The notes: generated by a model from the sequence alone, not told the origin. Shown: positions 1 to 8,506, numbered from the stretch's first letter. The stretch is 64,000 nt of DNA from Muribaculaceae bacterium Isolate-013 (NCI) (GCA_004102785.1 SCEJ01000007.1:1-64000), one strand, 5' to 3'. A program made the numbers and translations.

Positions 1-33
1 ACTACCGCCTCGCACGCAAGTGTTAAAGTAAAG

Positions 34-83
34 TTAAAAAATCAGACGGTTGCCGTATAGCTACATTGCTATCGCGGCAACCG
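34..83 (-). terminator. Intrinsic terminator of the first barrel gene
   Basis: An inverted repeat pairs 48-55 with 75-82, with an inner stem of 57-61 with 68-72. Read on the minus strand it is followed by a T-rich run (complement of 36-43). It lies about 150 bases past the stop of the minus-strand barrel gene. I see no gene in bases 84-228. Confidence 0.6.
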
Positions 84-228
84 CCTGTGTATCTATGCGT
101 TACAAATCAAACTGTCAAACTCAGGAAGTTACAACCTTTTGCTGATTCTCCAAAATTTTTCGCCTATTTTTTTCAACAAACATCGGTCAAAATCACCCGG
201 AAGCTACATATCTCCATACATAATCAAC

Positions 229-933
229 TCATAATGTGTAACCTACCGAAAGCAGCAGATTTCCTCCTCCGAGATTTTTATGCAGTTTCACGATATCGGC
301 GCCATACTCTATCTGGAACGACACACGCCGGTACTGCACCCGCGCGCCTGTCTGCCACCCCAACTGGAAACGCCGCAGATGCGCCGAGCCATAATCTTTT
401 TCTGAGAACAGATTGCCGTCGGCAGGACCCAGCTCCATCTCATCGAGCACAGCGTCAAGGTCCACATCACGCGAGTCGCACGAACTTATACGGTTGCGGT
501 TATGGCCATAGAGCTGCACACGGAATGTAAGGCCCGCATACGGCATGACACTCACTCCGCCGCCCAACGGGAAGATATAACCTACGTTTACCGGCACATT
601 CATATGGATGAACGATGTGCGCTGTTTTATATTAACGAGATTGTATTGTTCGGTCTGCGAATAGGTTTTCGTGCGAAACACAAAGCGGAAATCAATGCCG
701 GCGCCCACATATACCGGCCGGTTGTCGGAAACCGGAAAATCCATTGCATATCCCACTCCGAATCCGCTGAAGTTCACACCATCAAGATCTTTGGGATAAA
801 GCGTGTTAAGGTCATACGAAAGCGACAGGCGCCTCATAATCTCCGGCGGAATCCCCATAGGTGTCTGCGCCAGGCCGCATATCGGCCACAGCCACGCGCA
901 TACCACAATAAATATAACACTAAGGTTTCTCAT
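229..933 (-). CDS. Outer-membrane beta-barrel protein (porin/PorT-like family)
   Basis: A 234-residue protein with an N-terminal signal peptide (hydrophobic residues 4-20, likely cut after GLA near residue 22). The rest alternates glycine- and aromatic-rich strands such as GVGYAMDFPV, NVGYIFPLGG and YAGLTFRVQLYG, ending in LLLSVGYTL, as in small Bacteroidota outer-membrane barrels. A loop at about residues 150-185 is rich in Asp and Glu. The cargo or partner is unknown. It looks monocistronic, with a hairpin terminator downstream and another between it and the HTH gene upstream. Membership of the barrel class is fairly sure; any specific role is not. Confidence 0.75.
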   Translation of the reverse strand: MRNLSVIFIVVCAWLWPICGLAQTPMGIPPEIMRRLSLSYDLNTLYPKDLDGVNFSGFGVGYAMDFPVSDNRPVYVGAGIDFRFVFRTKTYSQTEQYNLVNIKQRTSFIHMNVPVNVGYIFPLGGGVSVMPYAGLTFRVQLYGHNRNRISSCDSRDVDLDAVLDEMELGPADGNLFSEKDYGSAHLRRFQLGWQTGARVQYRRVSFQIEYGADIVKLHKNLGGGNLLLSVGYTL

Positions 934-1094
934 AATAACCGGCTAAAAGACTGCATGTCACACATCCGGATGAAACTTTCTCTACATAATGTAGCACCAT
1001 GCGCCACAGACATATGCCGCGCCGCGCCATTTTCATCCCACAATCTTTATAACGCCGTAACGCTCAACAATGTTGACCACATACCCCGCAGACA

Positions 1095-1136
1095 CCAAAA
1101 GAGAATCCCGACAGCCTCACAGGCAGTCGGGATTCC
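1095..1136 (-). terminator. Intrinsic terminator after the HTH gene
   Basis: Bases 1103-1112 pair perfectly with 1126-1135, and the inner GCCT/AGGC (1114-1117 with 1121-1124) extends the stem. On the minus strand it is followed by CTCTTTTGG. It lies about 80 bases past the stop of the HTH gene. I see no gene between 934 and 1214. Confidence 0.65.
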
Positions 1137-1214
1137 TTAGAAATCTGCAAAATCAGCAAAAGCGATTTCATATGCCGCACCACGCCATATGGCACACACG
1201 CGGCGACACCTCTG

Positions 1215-1502
1215 TCACGCATCCTTGCGGCGGGCCTTGGCAAAGCCGCATGCCGACTGAAAGTCGGCGAAGAAGTCATGGTTCAAAGCGATAGATATAC
1301 GGCAAAGGAGCTCTGTGTCAATGCTTCCCTTACGTAGAATCTTGTAGACATTCGTGCGGTCACAGCATATTTCCTGGGCAAGCCAGGCTGCCGGCCGACG
1401 CTGCCGACGGAGTTCATTGCCAATCAGAGACCCGATGTGAACCTTAACGCCACATTCTTCAGTCGTAGTTAAAGCAGGCTGAGCAATCATACTATTTGAC
1501 AT
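1215..1502 (-). CDS. Small helix-turn-helix (XRE-like) DNA-binding protein
   Basis: A 95-residue protein. Residues about 22-75 form an XRE-like helix-turn-helix: IGNELRRQ, then WLAQEICCDRTNVYKIL (turn and recognition helix), then a third helix around ELLCRISIALNHDFF. The tail is basic (KARRKDA). Members of this small family are common single-gene regulators in Bacteroidales; the target here is unknown. It has its own promoter (1559-1590) and a terminator downstream, so it appears to be transcribed alone. Confidence 0.75.
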   Translation of the reverse strand: MSNSMIAQPALTTTEECGVKVHIGSLIGNELRRQRRPAAWLAQEICCDRTNVYKILRKGSIDTELLCRISIALNHDFFADFQSACGFAKARRKDA

Positions 1503-1558
1503 TGTCTAAAGTGTGTGGAATAAAAGTAACGTTGGGAGAGCTTGGCGCATCTCCGTTG

Positions 1559-1590
1559 CAAATTTACGAAATTTCCACTATTATCTCAAA
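1559..1590 (-). promoter_or_regulatory. Bacteroidota-type promoter for the HTH gene
   Basis: On the minus strand, TTTG (1587-1590) is followed after exactly 20 bases by TAAATTTG (1559-1566). This matches the Bacteroidota -33/-7 consensus. The start codon at 1502 lies about 56 bases downstream. Confidence 0.7.
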
Positions 1591-1669
1591 CTCACGGGCT
1601 GGAGTGTAACCGTAACGTAGTGTGAAAAAACTTTAAAACAATGCAAATTGTATATTATGTGCGAATTAT

Positions 1670-2407
1670 TCAGCGCGCATGGTTCGTGACACTGGCGCCA
1701 TGGCTCTTTTCAACCGACTTCAGATTCCTGATATTGACTTCGACCTGTGCGCCGGTACCGGCGTCAACCTTTCCGCTGCCGGCCTCAAGCCTGGAAGCGT
1801 CGACCACTGCCCCGGTAGAGCAATCGGCAGAGAAATAATTGGAGCGGCCGCTGAGATTGGCCACAGCGCCGGTCGAACAGTCAAGTTCCACCTTGTCAGC
1901 TTTTATCCCCGATATATTGGCCACAGCGCCCGTTGAGCAGTCAATTTCCAGTTTGCCTGCCGAAACAGACGTGGCATTGACCACAGCGCCGGTGCCTATA
2001 TCAAACGAAGCACTGCCACGCGACACATAAGCACCCTCGATACTGAGCGAAGCGCCCACCGAAAGGTCAAAATCGCGCACATCCGGAGCCTGCACAATGA
2101 CCTTTACGTTACCACTGTTGAAATTATTATGACGGTTACGCGACTTATATCTGATTTCCAGCGTTGAGCCATGGCAACTTACCTCAACAAGAGCAGCTTT
2201 CTCCTTGTCACCCTTGATCTGAACGGGCTGGTAAGGACCCTGCACATAGGTTACCGCAATGCCGGTATGCAGCTCAAGTTCTGTAAAATTACCCGACACG
2301 CCTACTTTTGAATCGCCCTGGGCCCGGCACGACCAGAAAGCTCCGGCAGCCAGTAGCATCCCCAGCAGCGCGAACGCCGACACAAGTACTCGCGAATTCT
2401 TTCTCAT
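1670..2407 (-). CDS. Head-GIN domain (DUF2807) putative lipoprotein
   Basis: A 245-residue protein. The N-terminus is a signal sequence ending in FWSC at about residue 27, a plausible Bacteroidota lipobox. Residues about 37-230 match the head-GIN/DUF2807 pattern: an opening FTELELHTGIAVTYVQG, then a right-handed beta-solenoid with repeated steps (GTGAVVNA, CSTGAVANIS, CSTGAVANLS, CSTGAVVDAS, GTGAQVEV). The family is often labelled a putative autotransporter adhesin, but its function is not settled. The step repeats are visible in the DNA as near-identical units spaced about 60 bases apart. It diverges from the dTDP-sugar operon. Confidence 0.8.
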   Translation of the reverse strand: MRKNSRVLVSAFALLGMLLAAGAFWSCRAQGDSKVGVSGNFTELELHTGIAVTYVQGPYQPVQIKGDKEKAALVEVSCHGSTLEIRYKSRNRHNNFNSGNVKVIVQAPDVRDFDLSVGASLSIEGAYVSRGSASFDIGTGAVVNATSVSAGKLEIDCSTGAVANISGIKADKVELDCSTGAVANLSGRSNYFSADCSTGAVVDASRLEAGSGKVDAGTGAQVEVNIRNLKSVEKSHGASVTNHAR

Positions 2408-2467
2408 ACTTAAATGGATTTAAATTTTTATACTTACATTTAATTGACGCAACGACCGTGCAGATTG

Positions 2468-2500
2468 TTGCAGCACTTGCCGAAAAATTTTGTACCTTTG
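2468..2500 (+). promoter_or_regulatory. Promoter of the dTDP-sugar operon
   Basis: TACCTTTG at 2493-2500 is a good -7 element, with TTG at 2468-2470 about 22 bases upstream. The rmlB start codon at 2521 follows 20 bases later. This supports the start at 2521 over an upstream in-frame ATG at 2308 that lies inside the divergent gene. Confidence 0.6.
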
Positions 2501-2520
2501 AGGGCAGAAAAACATTATCG

Positions 2521-3681
2521 ATGAAAAAATATCTCGTTACAGGAGGAGCAGGCTTTATCGGAGCCAACTTCGTGAAATATATCGCCGGGAGATACGGCCG
2601 CGAGTGTGAGATTGTGATTCTTGACAAACTCACATATGCCGGGCATGTGGAGAACATTGCCGAAGAACTGAAACTCCCCAACGTGCGCCTGGTAGTAGGC
2701 GACATCTGCGACCGGAATCTTGTGGAGACTCTGCTTGACAGCTTTGACCCCAATTATATCGTCAACTTCGCCGCCGAAAGCCACGTGGACCGCTCCATTT
2801 CCGACCCACGCCCCTTCCTGGAGACAAATATCATGGGCACACAGAACCTCCTCGAGTGCGCCCGCAACGCCTGGGCCACACCCGAAGAGAGATTCACCAA
2901 CGGCAAATTCTTTCTGCAGATTTCAACCGACGAGGTATACGGCTCACTGGAGCGCACCCTCGAGACCCCGGTGCCCCTGATACTCGACGGTGCCGCCGGA
3001 CTCGTGGCAAACGGACGCAGCGACATGAAGACCTTCGGCGAAGGCCTCTTCACCGAGGACACACCGCTGGCACCGCGCTCGCCCTACTCAGCATCAAAGG
3101 CTTCGGCCGACATGATGACACTGGCTTACAGCCACACATACGGCTTTCCCGCCGCCGTGACACGCTGCTCCAACAATTACGGCCCGCTGCAGTTCCCCGA
3201 AAAACTGATACCACGCACAATAAGCCGCATTCTGGCAGGAGAGAAAATCCCGGTGTTCGCCCAAGGCAAAAACGTGCGCGACTGGCTCTATGTCGAGGAC
3301 CACTGCCGCGCCATCGACGACGTGCTGACCTACGGCCACGCCGGTGAGATTTTCAACATCGGCGGCTTCAACGAGGAGCAGAACATCGATGTGGTGCGAC
3401 GCATCATCGACTCCGTGCGCTCGCTGTTGAAATCGGACAAACGCTACCGTGAACTCTCGGCGCTCCCTCCCGAAAAGATTGATTACTCTCTGATTGAATT
3501 CGTGAAGGACCGCCCCGGCCACGACATGCGCTATGCCATCGACCCCTCGAAAATAGCAGCCACACTATCGTGGACCCCCTCCACTCCATTCGAGACTGGC
3601 ATACTGAAAACCGTGAAGTGGTGCATGGACAACACCTCCTGGGCCAAAGCCGTGACCGAAGGCACCGAAGACTTCCTGTAA
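2521..3681 (+). CDS. rmlB: dTDP-glucose 4,6-dehydratase
   Basis: A 386-residue extended short-chain dehydrogenase that converts dTDP-glucose to dTDP-4-keto-6-deoxyglucose in the cytoplasm. Visible motifs are the NAD-binding TGGAGFIGANF (residues 7-17), NFAAESHVDRS, the catalytic STDEVYGS with Thr-Asp-Glu, and YSASKASADM with the Tyr-x3-Lys pair. It is about 30 residues longer than the usual 350-355 because of an insert between VYGS and the PYSASK block (around residues 145-180). It is the first gene of an operon with rmlA, two FdtA-like cupins and an aminotransferase, which suggests a 3-amino-3,6-dideoxyhexose product. Confidence 0.93.
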   Translation: MKKYLVTGGAGFIGANFVKYIAGRYGRECEIVILDKLTYAGHVENIAEELKLPNVRLVVGDICDRNLVETLLDSFDPNYIVNFAAESHVDRSISDPRPFLETNIMGTQNLLECARNAWATPEERFTNGKFFLQISTDEVYGSLERTLETPVPLILDGAAGLVANGRSDMKTFGEGLFTEDTPLAPRSPYSASKASADMMTLAYSHTYGFPAAVTRCSNNYGPLQFPEKLIPRTISRILAGEKIPVFAQGKNVRDWLYVEDHCRAIDDVLTYGHAGEIFNIGGFNEEQNIDVVRRIIDSVRSLLKSDKRYRELSALPPEKIDYSLIEFVKDRPGHDMRYAIDPSKIAATLSWTPSTPFETGILKTVKWCMDNTSWAKAVTEGTEDFL

Positions 3682-3703
3682 CAACTCACTCCCGGACACG
3701 ATT

Positions 3704-4579
3704 ATGAAAGGTATAGTACTCGCCGGCGGAGCCGGCACTCGTCTGCATCCTATGACCCTCGGAGTGTCGAAGCAGATGCTCCCTGTCTATGACAAGCCTA
3801 TGATATATTATCCGGTGTCGGTGCTGATGCTCGCCGGAATACGCGATATACTGATTATATCCACCCCCGATGACCTCCCGGCATTCCGCCGCCTCCTCGG
3901 CTCCGGACGCGAACTCGGCGTGCGTTTCAGCTACGCCGAGCAGCCGCGCCCCGAAGGGCTGGCGCAGGCGTTCACAATCGGGAAGGATTTCCTCGCCGGT
4001 GAGCCTGCCGCCCTGGTGCTCGGCGACAATATTTTTTACGGCCAGGGACTCACTCCGATGCTGCACCAGGCCATACATGCAGCCCGTTGCCACAACGAAG
4101 CCACAATCTTCGCCTACTCCGTGCAGAATCCGCGACGCTACGGCGTGGTGACTCTCGGTCCCGACGGCAAGGCTGTCGAAATCGTGGAAAAACCGCAGCA
4201 CCCGGCAAGCGACAAAGCCGTGACCGGCCTGTATTTCTATCCCTCCGACATAACGGAAGTAGCTGCCTCAGTAAAACCGTCGGCACGCGGAGAACTGGAA
4301 ATAACATCCGTCAACGAGCACTACATGCGCGCCGGACGCCTCAATGTGGAGACTTTCGGACGTGGCTTCGCATGGCTCGACACCGGCACTGTCGATTCTC
4401 TGATGGAGGCTTCCGGATTCATCCAGGCCATACAGAAACGCCAGGGGCTATACGTTGCAGCGCTCGAAGAGGTTGCCTTCCGCCGCGGCTTCATCGACCG
4501 CGCGCAGCTACGTATCCTCGCCGCATCGCTTGCCAACACCGACTACGGCGCCTATCTGATGAAACTCGCCAACTCATGA
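3704..4579 (+). CDS. rmlA: Glucose-1-phosphate thymidylyltransferase
   Basis: A 291-residue nucleotidyltransferase of normal RmlA length, joining dTTP and glucose-1-phosphate to make dTDP-glucose. The signature GGAGTRLHPMT is at residues 8-18, followed by SKQMLPVYDKPMIYYP, and later VLGDNIFYG and the EKP motif of the sugar-binding core. It starts 22 bases after rmlB, and its stop overlaps the next start (ATGA at 4576-4579), so translation is probably coupled. Confidence 0.94.
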   Translation: MKGIVLAGGAGTRLHPMTLGVSKQMLPVYDKPMIYYPVSVLMLAGIRDILIISTPDDLPAFRRLLGSGRELGVRFSYAEQPRPEGLAQAFTIGKDFLAGEPAALVLGDNIFYGQGLTPMLHQAIHAARCHNEATIFAYSVQNPRRYGVVTLGPDGKAVEIVEKPQHPASDKAVTGLYFYPSDITEVAASVKPSARGELEITSVNEHYMRAGRLNVETFGRGFAWLDTGTVDSLMEASGFIQAIQKRQGLYVAALEEVAFRRGFIDRAQLRILAASLANTDYGAYLMKLANS

Positions 4580-5025
4580 AAAATCAGCAGAAACCCTACA
4601 TAATAGACCTCACGAAAATCAACGACCCTCGCGGAAACCTATCGTTTCTGCAGGATTTCGACCAGCTCCCCTTCGCCATGGAGCGCTGTTACTGGCTTTA
4701 CGATGTGCCGGGCAACGCCAGCCGTGACGGACACGCCTACCACACCTCGCAGGAAGTGATAATTGCACTCTCGGGAAGTTTTGACGTTGTGCTCGACGAC
4801 GGCCGCGGCAACACCGTGCGCCACCATATGAACCGCTCCTACCGCGCCGTCTACGTGCCACCGATGTGGTGGCGCGAGCTCGACAATTTCTCCACAAACT
4901 CCGTGGTGATGGTAATCTCATCAACACTATACTCTCCCGACGATTATATCCGTGACTACAACCTCTTCAGCGCTATCGCCGAAGCCAACCCGCCCATATC
5001 CGATGACAATGAGAAACGACATTGA
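4576..5025 (+). CDS. FdtA/WxcM-like cupin, first copy (putative sugar 3,4-ketoisomerase)
   Basis: A 149-residue cupin of the FdtA/QdtA/WxcM family, which isomerises dTDP-4-keto-6-deoxyglucose to the 3-keto sugar. Seen here are RGNLSFLQDFDQLPF (about 17-31), YWLYDVPG, ALSGSFDVVLDDG, PPMWWRELDNFS and DDYIRDYNLF, all typical of the family. The histidine motif that is HxH in active members reads GHAYHT here, so the second His is replaced by Tyr. The start is set by the ATGA overlap with rmlA. It is followed by a second, more canonical copy. The two may form a hetero-oligomer, or this one may have changed specificity. Confidence 0.8.
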   Translation: MKNQQKPYIIDLTKINDPRGNLSFLQDFDQLPFAMERCYWLYDVPGNASRDGHAYHTSQEVIIALSGSFDVVLDDGRGNTVRHHMNRSYRAVYVPPMWWRELDNFSTNSVVMVISSTLYSPDDYIRDYNLFSAIAEANPPISDDNEKRH

Positions 5026-5431
5026 ACAATGCCGGCTGATTACACTTCCGCGCCATGAATCAGACCGCGGAGTGCTTACTGAGGTGCAGAATGACGGCTC
5101 GCTCCCTTTTACGGTAAAACGAGTGTTCTACGTCTACGATGTGCCGGCCGACGCCGAACGCGGAGCCCATGCACACCGTCACGACATGGAGCTTATAATG
5201 GCCGCGTCGGGCAGTTTCGATGTGGAGATAACCGACGGCGAGCACACCCGCACATTCACACTGCGGCGTCCGTTCCAGGGACTGTTCGTTCCTCCGGGGC
5301 TATGGCTCCACATGAAAAATTTTTCATCCGGCTCCATAGCGCTGGTGCTCGTATCAGCCCCCTACACCGAAGAAGACTACATACGCAACTACGCGGATTT
5401 CCAGACCTATATACGCCACATCAAACGCTGA
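5003..5431 (+). CDS. FdtA/WxcM-like cupin, second copy (putative sugar 3,4-ketoisomerase)
   Basis: A 142-residue paralogue of the preceding cupin. It keeps the catalytic-type motif [11 protein letters not shown] (about residues 54-64), then [30 protein letters not shown] and [11 protein letters not shown]. It is the likelier active dTDP-3,4-ketoisomerase. The start could be 5003 or the ATG at 5009; both overlap the end of the previous gene, so coupling is likely. The next gene, an aminotransferase, would use the 3-keto sugar. Confidence 0.82.
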   Translation: MTMRNDIEQCRLITLPRHESDRGVLTEVQNDGSLPFTVKRVFYVYDVPADAERGAHAHRHDMELIMAASGSFDVEITDGEHTRTFTLRRPFQGLFVPPGLWLHMKNFSSGSIALVLVSAPYTEEDYIRNYADFQTYIRHIKR

Positions 5432-5432
5432 C

Positions 5433-6542
5433 ATGATGAAATATCCATTTCTTGACCTCACTCCGGTAAACGCGCCGTTCATCGACGAGATTATTGAAGC
5501 CCAGCGCCGTGTGGCTCTGTCGGGCCGATTTGTAGGCGGAGAGGAGGTAGACCGTCTCGAAGCCGGTCTGTGCGCGCTCACCGGCGCCACACACGCGGTT
5601 GCCGTGAGCAACGGACTCGATGCCCTTAGGCTCATTCTGCGCTCTTACATCATCATGGGCGCGATGGCTCCCGGCGACGAGGTGATTGTGGCCGCCAACA
5701 CCTACATCGCATCCGTGCTGGCGATAACCGACGCCGGACTGACACCCGTAATCGCCGAACCGTCCGATACCACACACAACCTCAACTTCGACCTCATAGA
5801 GCAGCTAATCACCCCACGCACACGCGCCATAATGCCCGTGCATCTCTACGGCAGGGTATGCTTCTCAACCAAGCTGGCCGACATAGCCCGCCGCCACAAC
5901 CTCCTGATCATCGAAGACAACGCACAGGCAATCGGAGCCTCCACCGGAGGCATCGTCACCGGCGCCATCGGCAATGCCGCGGCATTCTCGTTCTACCCCA
6001 CAAAAAATATCGGCGCCCTCGGCGACGCCGGAGCGGTCACAACCTCCGACCCCCGCCTGGCCGACACCGTGCGCGCACTCGCCAACTATGGTTCGGCCGA
6101 GCGCTACCACAATCTGTACTGCGGTTTCAACTGCCGCATGGATCCCCTGCAGGCTGCCGCACTCAACGTGAAACTCCCCCACACCCAGAGAGAAAACGAT
6201 TACCGCCGCAAACTGGCCGCAATCTACAACTCTGAAATTCACTCGTCGCGCATCACCCTGCCTGAAATGCCGGCCGACCCCGCCGAGCACGTCTTCCACC
6301 AGTACGTAGTCACCACCTCCGACCGCTCCGCGCTCATCCACTACCTCCGCGAAAACTCCATCGGCTTCGACATCCATTACCCCACCCCGGTGCACCGCCA
6401 GCCATGCTACGCCGACACCCTCGGACTCATCCCCCACCCCGTGGCCGAACGACTTGCCGACTCCATCCTTTCCCTTCCGATCACCCGCACCACCTCTCTC
6501 GACGACGCCCACGCCATCGCCGCCATCCTCTCACGCTTCTGA
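5433..6542 (+). CDS. DegT/DnrJ/EryC1/StrS family sugar aminotransferase (FdtB-like)
   Basis: A 369-residue PLP enzyme. Motifs include [52 protein letters not shown] (with the PLP-binding Asp) and [16 protein letters not shown], whose Lys (about residue 189) forms the Schiff base. Family members transaminate keto sugars. After RmlA, RmlB and an FdtA-like isomerase the expected product is dTDP-3-amino-3,6-dideoxyhexose (Fuc3N or Qui3N type). Two adjacent ATGs (5433, 5436) can serve as start. No acetyltransferase follows, so N-acylation, if any, must be encoded elsewhere. Confidence 0.9.
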   Translation: MMKYPFLDLTPVNAPFIDEIIEAQRRVALSGRFVGGEEVDRLEAGLCALTGATHAVAVSNGLDALRLILRSYIIMGAMAPGDEVIVAANTYIASVLAITDAGLTPVIAEPSDTTHNLNFDLIEQLITPRTRAIMPVHLYGRVCFSTKLADIARRHNLLIIEDNAQAIGASTGGIVTGAIGNAAAFSFYPTKNIGALGDAGAVTTSDPRLADTVRALANYGSAERYHNLYCGFNCRMDPLQAAALNVKLPHTQRENDYRRKLAAIYNSEIHSSRITLPEMPADPAEHVFHQYVVTTSDRSALIHYLRENSIGFDIHYPTPVHRQPCYADTLGLIPHPVAERLADSILSLPITRTTSLDDAHAIAAILSRF

Positions 6543-6554
6543 CCCCATCCCCCA

Positions 6555-7211
6555 ATGAACCCGACATTTCTCCCCCAACAAGGACTTTATCGGAATCTAA
6601 GAGTCTACAAAATCGCTGAAATCATCTACGACATAACATATATTTTCACCGGTAGATTTCTTTCCAGGGGCGACCGCACCATCGACCAAATGGTTCAGGC
6701 AGCCCGTAGCGGCAAACAAAACATTGCCGAAGGGAGTGTGGCAGGCTCCACGTCTAAGGAAACCGAAATCAAACTCACCAACGTTGCCAAAGCAAGTCTT
6801 CAGGAACTGCTTATTGACTACGAAGACTATCTGAGGGTACGCAACCTGCACCAATGGTCAAAAAACGAGGAAAAAGCACTGATTACCCGCCGAATATGCA
6901 TGAACAACAATGATTCGGCATATTTCCGCGAGGCAGTGCGCGTCCGCACGGACGAAACGGTTGCCAATATAGCCATAATCCTCATACATCAGGCCGATGT
7001 ACTGCTTCACCGCCTGATTGAACGCCAAAAATCCGACTTCCTGAAAAATGGCGGAATCCGAGAGCAAATGACAAAAGCCCGCCTGTACTCCCGCCGCCAG
7101 TCACCGCCGCCGCCAAGCTCTCAGAATTATCGGAGTACTCAGAGTTCTCAGAGTCCTCAGAGTCCTCAGCCTACTCAGCCCTGCCAAGGCTTCCCTCCGA
7201 AAGAAAAATAA
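6555..7211 (+). CDS. Four-helix-bundle suffix-domain protein (S23/23S-IVP related)
   Basis: A 218-residue protein. Residues about 10-165 match the 'four helix bundle suffix domain' family related to S23 proteins of 23S rRNA intervening sequences: LRVYKIAEIIYDITYIF, SRGDRTIDQMVQAARSGKQ, NIAEGS, then LQELLIDYEDYLR. Homologues are thought to be helical, possibly RNA- or protein-binding; no function is established. The C-terminal 50 residues are low complexity (Ser, Gln, Pro) and are encoded by short repeats at 7130-7180. It begins 12 bases after the aminotransferase and is probably co-transcribed. Confidence 0.78.
   Translation: MNPTFLPQQGLYRNLRVYKIAEIIYDITYIFTGRFLSRGDRTIDQMVQAARSGKQNIAEGSVAGSTSKETEIKLTNVAKASLQELLIDYEDYLRVRNLHQWSKNEEKALITRRICMNNNDSAYFREAVRVRTDETVANIAIILIHQADVLLHRLIERQKSDFLKNGGIREQMTKARLYSRRQSPPPPSSQNYRSTQSSQSPQSPQPTQPCQGFPPKEK
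7133..7180 (+). repeat. Short CAGAGTyCT tandem repeats in a gene 3' end
   Basis: Four to five degenerate copies of a 9-base unit (CAGAGTACT, CAGAGTTCT, CAGAGTCCT, CAGAGTCCT, CAGCCTACT) lie in frame at the 3' end of the four-helix-bundle gene. They encode a Ser-Gln-Pro tail. A unit of 9 bases keeps the frame if its copy number changes. Confidence 0.7.
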
Positions 7212-7249
7212 CTAATAATCACCAAATTCAGATTGCGACCTGAGCTCTA

Positions 7250-7669
7250 TTACGCAAGGGCTTTTTCAATGAAAGATGTCACTTTTTGCTGATAAAGTGG
7301 TTCGTTGAAAAGATTGTCGACATAATATGGCGGAATATTGTAGATTCCGAATTTCGCGCCTAATACGGCGCATGCTACCGCTGCGTTTGTGTCGGCATCT
7401 CCACCTTCGTTAACAACCGCCAATAATCCGGATGTAAAATCTGCAGAGTGGCTGTAACACCACAAAGCCGCAGCCAAAGTCCGGAGAGTATATCCCATGG
7501 TATATGGTTCATCCAATTCAAGGGCCGAAATATCCCCACTTTTAAATGCCAGTTCAACCCATTCAATTATTCTCGCGTCATATCTCTCAGATAAGGCGAT
7601 AATATCACCGATTGCCTGCCCGTAGAGACAACCGAGCATTTTTTCAGTAACTATTGGTCTTTGGTTCAT
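7250..7669 (-). CDS. ADP-ribosylglycohydrolase family remnant (central part missing)
   Basis: A 139-residue open frame that joins the two ends of an ADP-ribosylglycohydrolase. Residues about 8-20 are the usual opening (EKMLGCLYGQAIGD). Residues about 50-139 are the usual C-terminus, with YTLRTLAAALWCY and the metal-binding GGDADTNAAVACAVLGAKFG. The family is normally near 300 residues; the middle, including the N-terminal metal motif (TDDT type), is absent. Both joined parts remain in frame. It is probably a deletion derivative without hydrolase activity, though a rearranged small protein cannot be excluded. It converges on the four-helix-bundle gene. Confidence 0.65.
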   Translation of the reverse strand: MNQRPIVTEKMLGCLYGQAIGDIIALSERYDARIIEWVELAFKSGDISALELDEPYTMGYTLRTLAAALWCYSHSADFTSGLLAVVNEGGDADTNAAVACAVLGAKFGIYNIPPYYVDNLFNEPLYQQKVTSFIEKALA

Positions 7670-7723
7670 TGTCGATGCGGTTATTTATGCTCTTTGCCGA
7701 TACGGTCGATGAGTATCATAACA

Positions 7724-8506
7724 TTATAAATTGAAGAGGCGGCAGGCGTTTTCGGTGGTGAGGCGGCCGATGGCCTCAGGCGTCAACGATAATGCTTCGG
7801 CCACTCGGGCGGCGGTATACGGCAGATATGATGACTCGTTGCGGCGGCCGCGGCGGGGCACCGGGGCGAGATAGGGGGAGTCCGTCTCGAGCAGCAGGCG
7901 GTCGGCAGGGATGTGTGGTAGTGTGTCGGGCAGTGTGGCCTTTTTGAAAGTGACGATGCCGTTGATGCCGAAATAAAAATCGCCTATGGCACGAATGCGT
8001 GCCACATCGTCGGGAGTGCCTGAGAAACTGTGAAAAACGCCTTGCGGCAATTGTGGCAGAGCTGAAAGCACAGCGAGAGTATCGTCGAGGGCTTCGCGAC
8101 AATGGATTATCACCGGGAGGCCGAGCTCTGCGGCCACGCGGCATTGTGCGGCAAACACACGGCGCTGCTCCTCCAGGCGCGACTTATCCCAATAAAGGTC
8201 CATACCGATTTCGCCAACAGCGACATACTTCCCGGCGCCGGCACGCAGTTCCGCCTCGATTTCAGCGAGTTGCGCATCAACCAGTTCCGGTTCGGGGAGC
8301 TCCGTAGGGTGCAACCCGGCGGCGAGGAAGACATTCGTGGGGAAGAGGCTGCGCAACTCATTCATGGCAGAAAGGTCAGCCGGAGTGCATCCCGGCAGTA
8401 CCATGCGCTCCACTCCGGCAGCGATGGCGCGGCGCACGGCATCGGCCGGTGTATCGCCGTCGGCCGAGAATGCCGCATCGTAGAGATGTGTGTGGGTGTC
8501 GACCAT
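7724..8506 (-). CDS. tatD: TatD-family metal-dependent hydrolase (DNase)
   Basis: A 260-residue TIM-barrel hydrolase, the normal TatD length. Metal ligands are visible in MVDTHTHLYDAAF (residues 1-13), VAVGEIGMDLYWD (Glu near 98), VIIHCREA, FHSFSG and LLLETDSPYLAP. TatD proteins act as 3'-5' exonucleases or related phosphodiesterases in the cytoplasm. Its ATG overlaps the stop of the upstream polyprenyl synthase gene, so the two are co-transcribed and probably coupled. Confidence 0.93.
   Translation of the reverse strand: MVDTHTHLYDAAFSADGDTPADAVRRAIAAGVERMVLPGCTPADLSAMNELRSLFPTNVFLAAGLHPTELPEPELVDAQLAEIEAELRAGAGKYVAVGEIGMDLYWDKSRLEEQRRVFAAQCRVAAELGLPVIIHCREALDDTLAVLSALPQLPQGVFHSFSGTPDDVARIRAIGDFYFGINGIVTFKKATLPDTLPHIPADRLLLETDSPYLAPVPRRGRRNESSYLPYTAARVAEALSLTPEAIGRLTTENACRLFNL

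Noticed and set aside
5865-6512. A 215-codon open frame on the minus strand inside the aminotransferase gene
   Set aside because: Its product is rich in Gly and Val with no family features, and it lies fully antisense to a clear DegT enzyme. High GC content produces such shadow frames.
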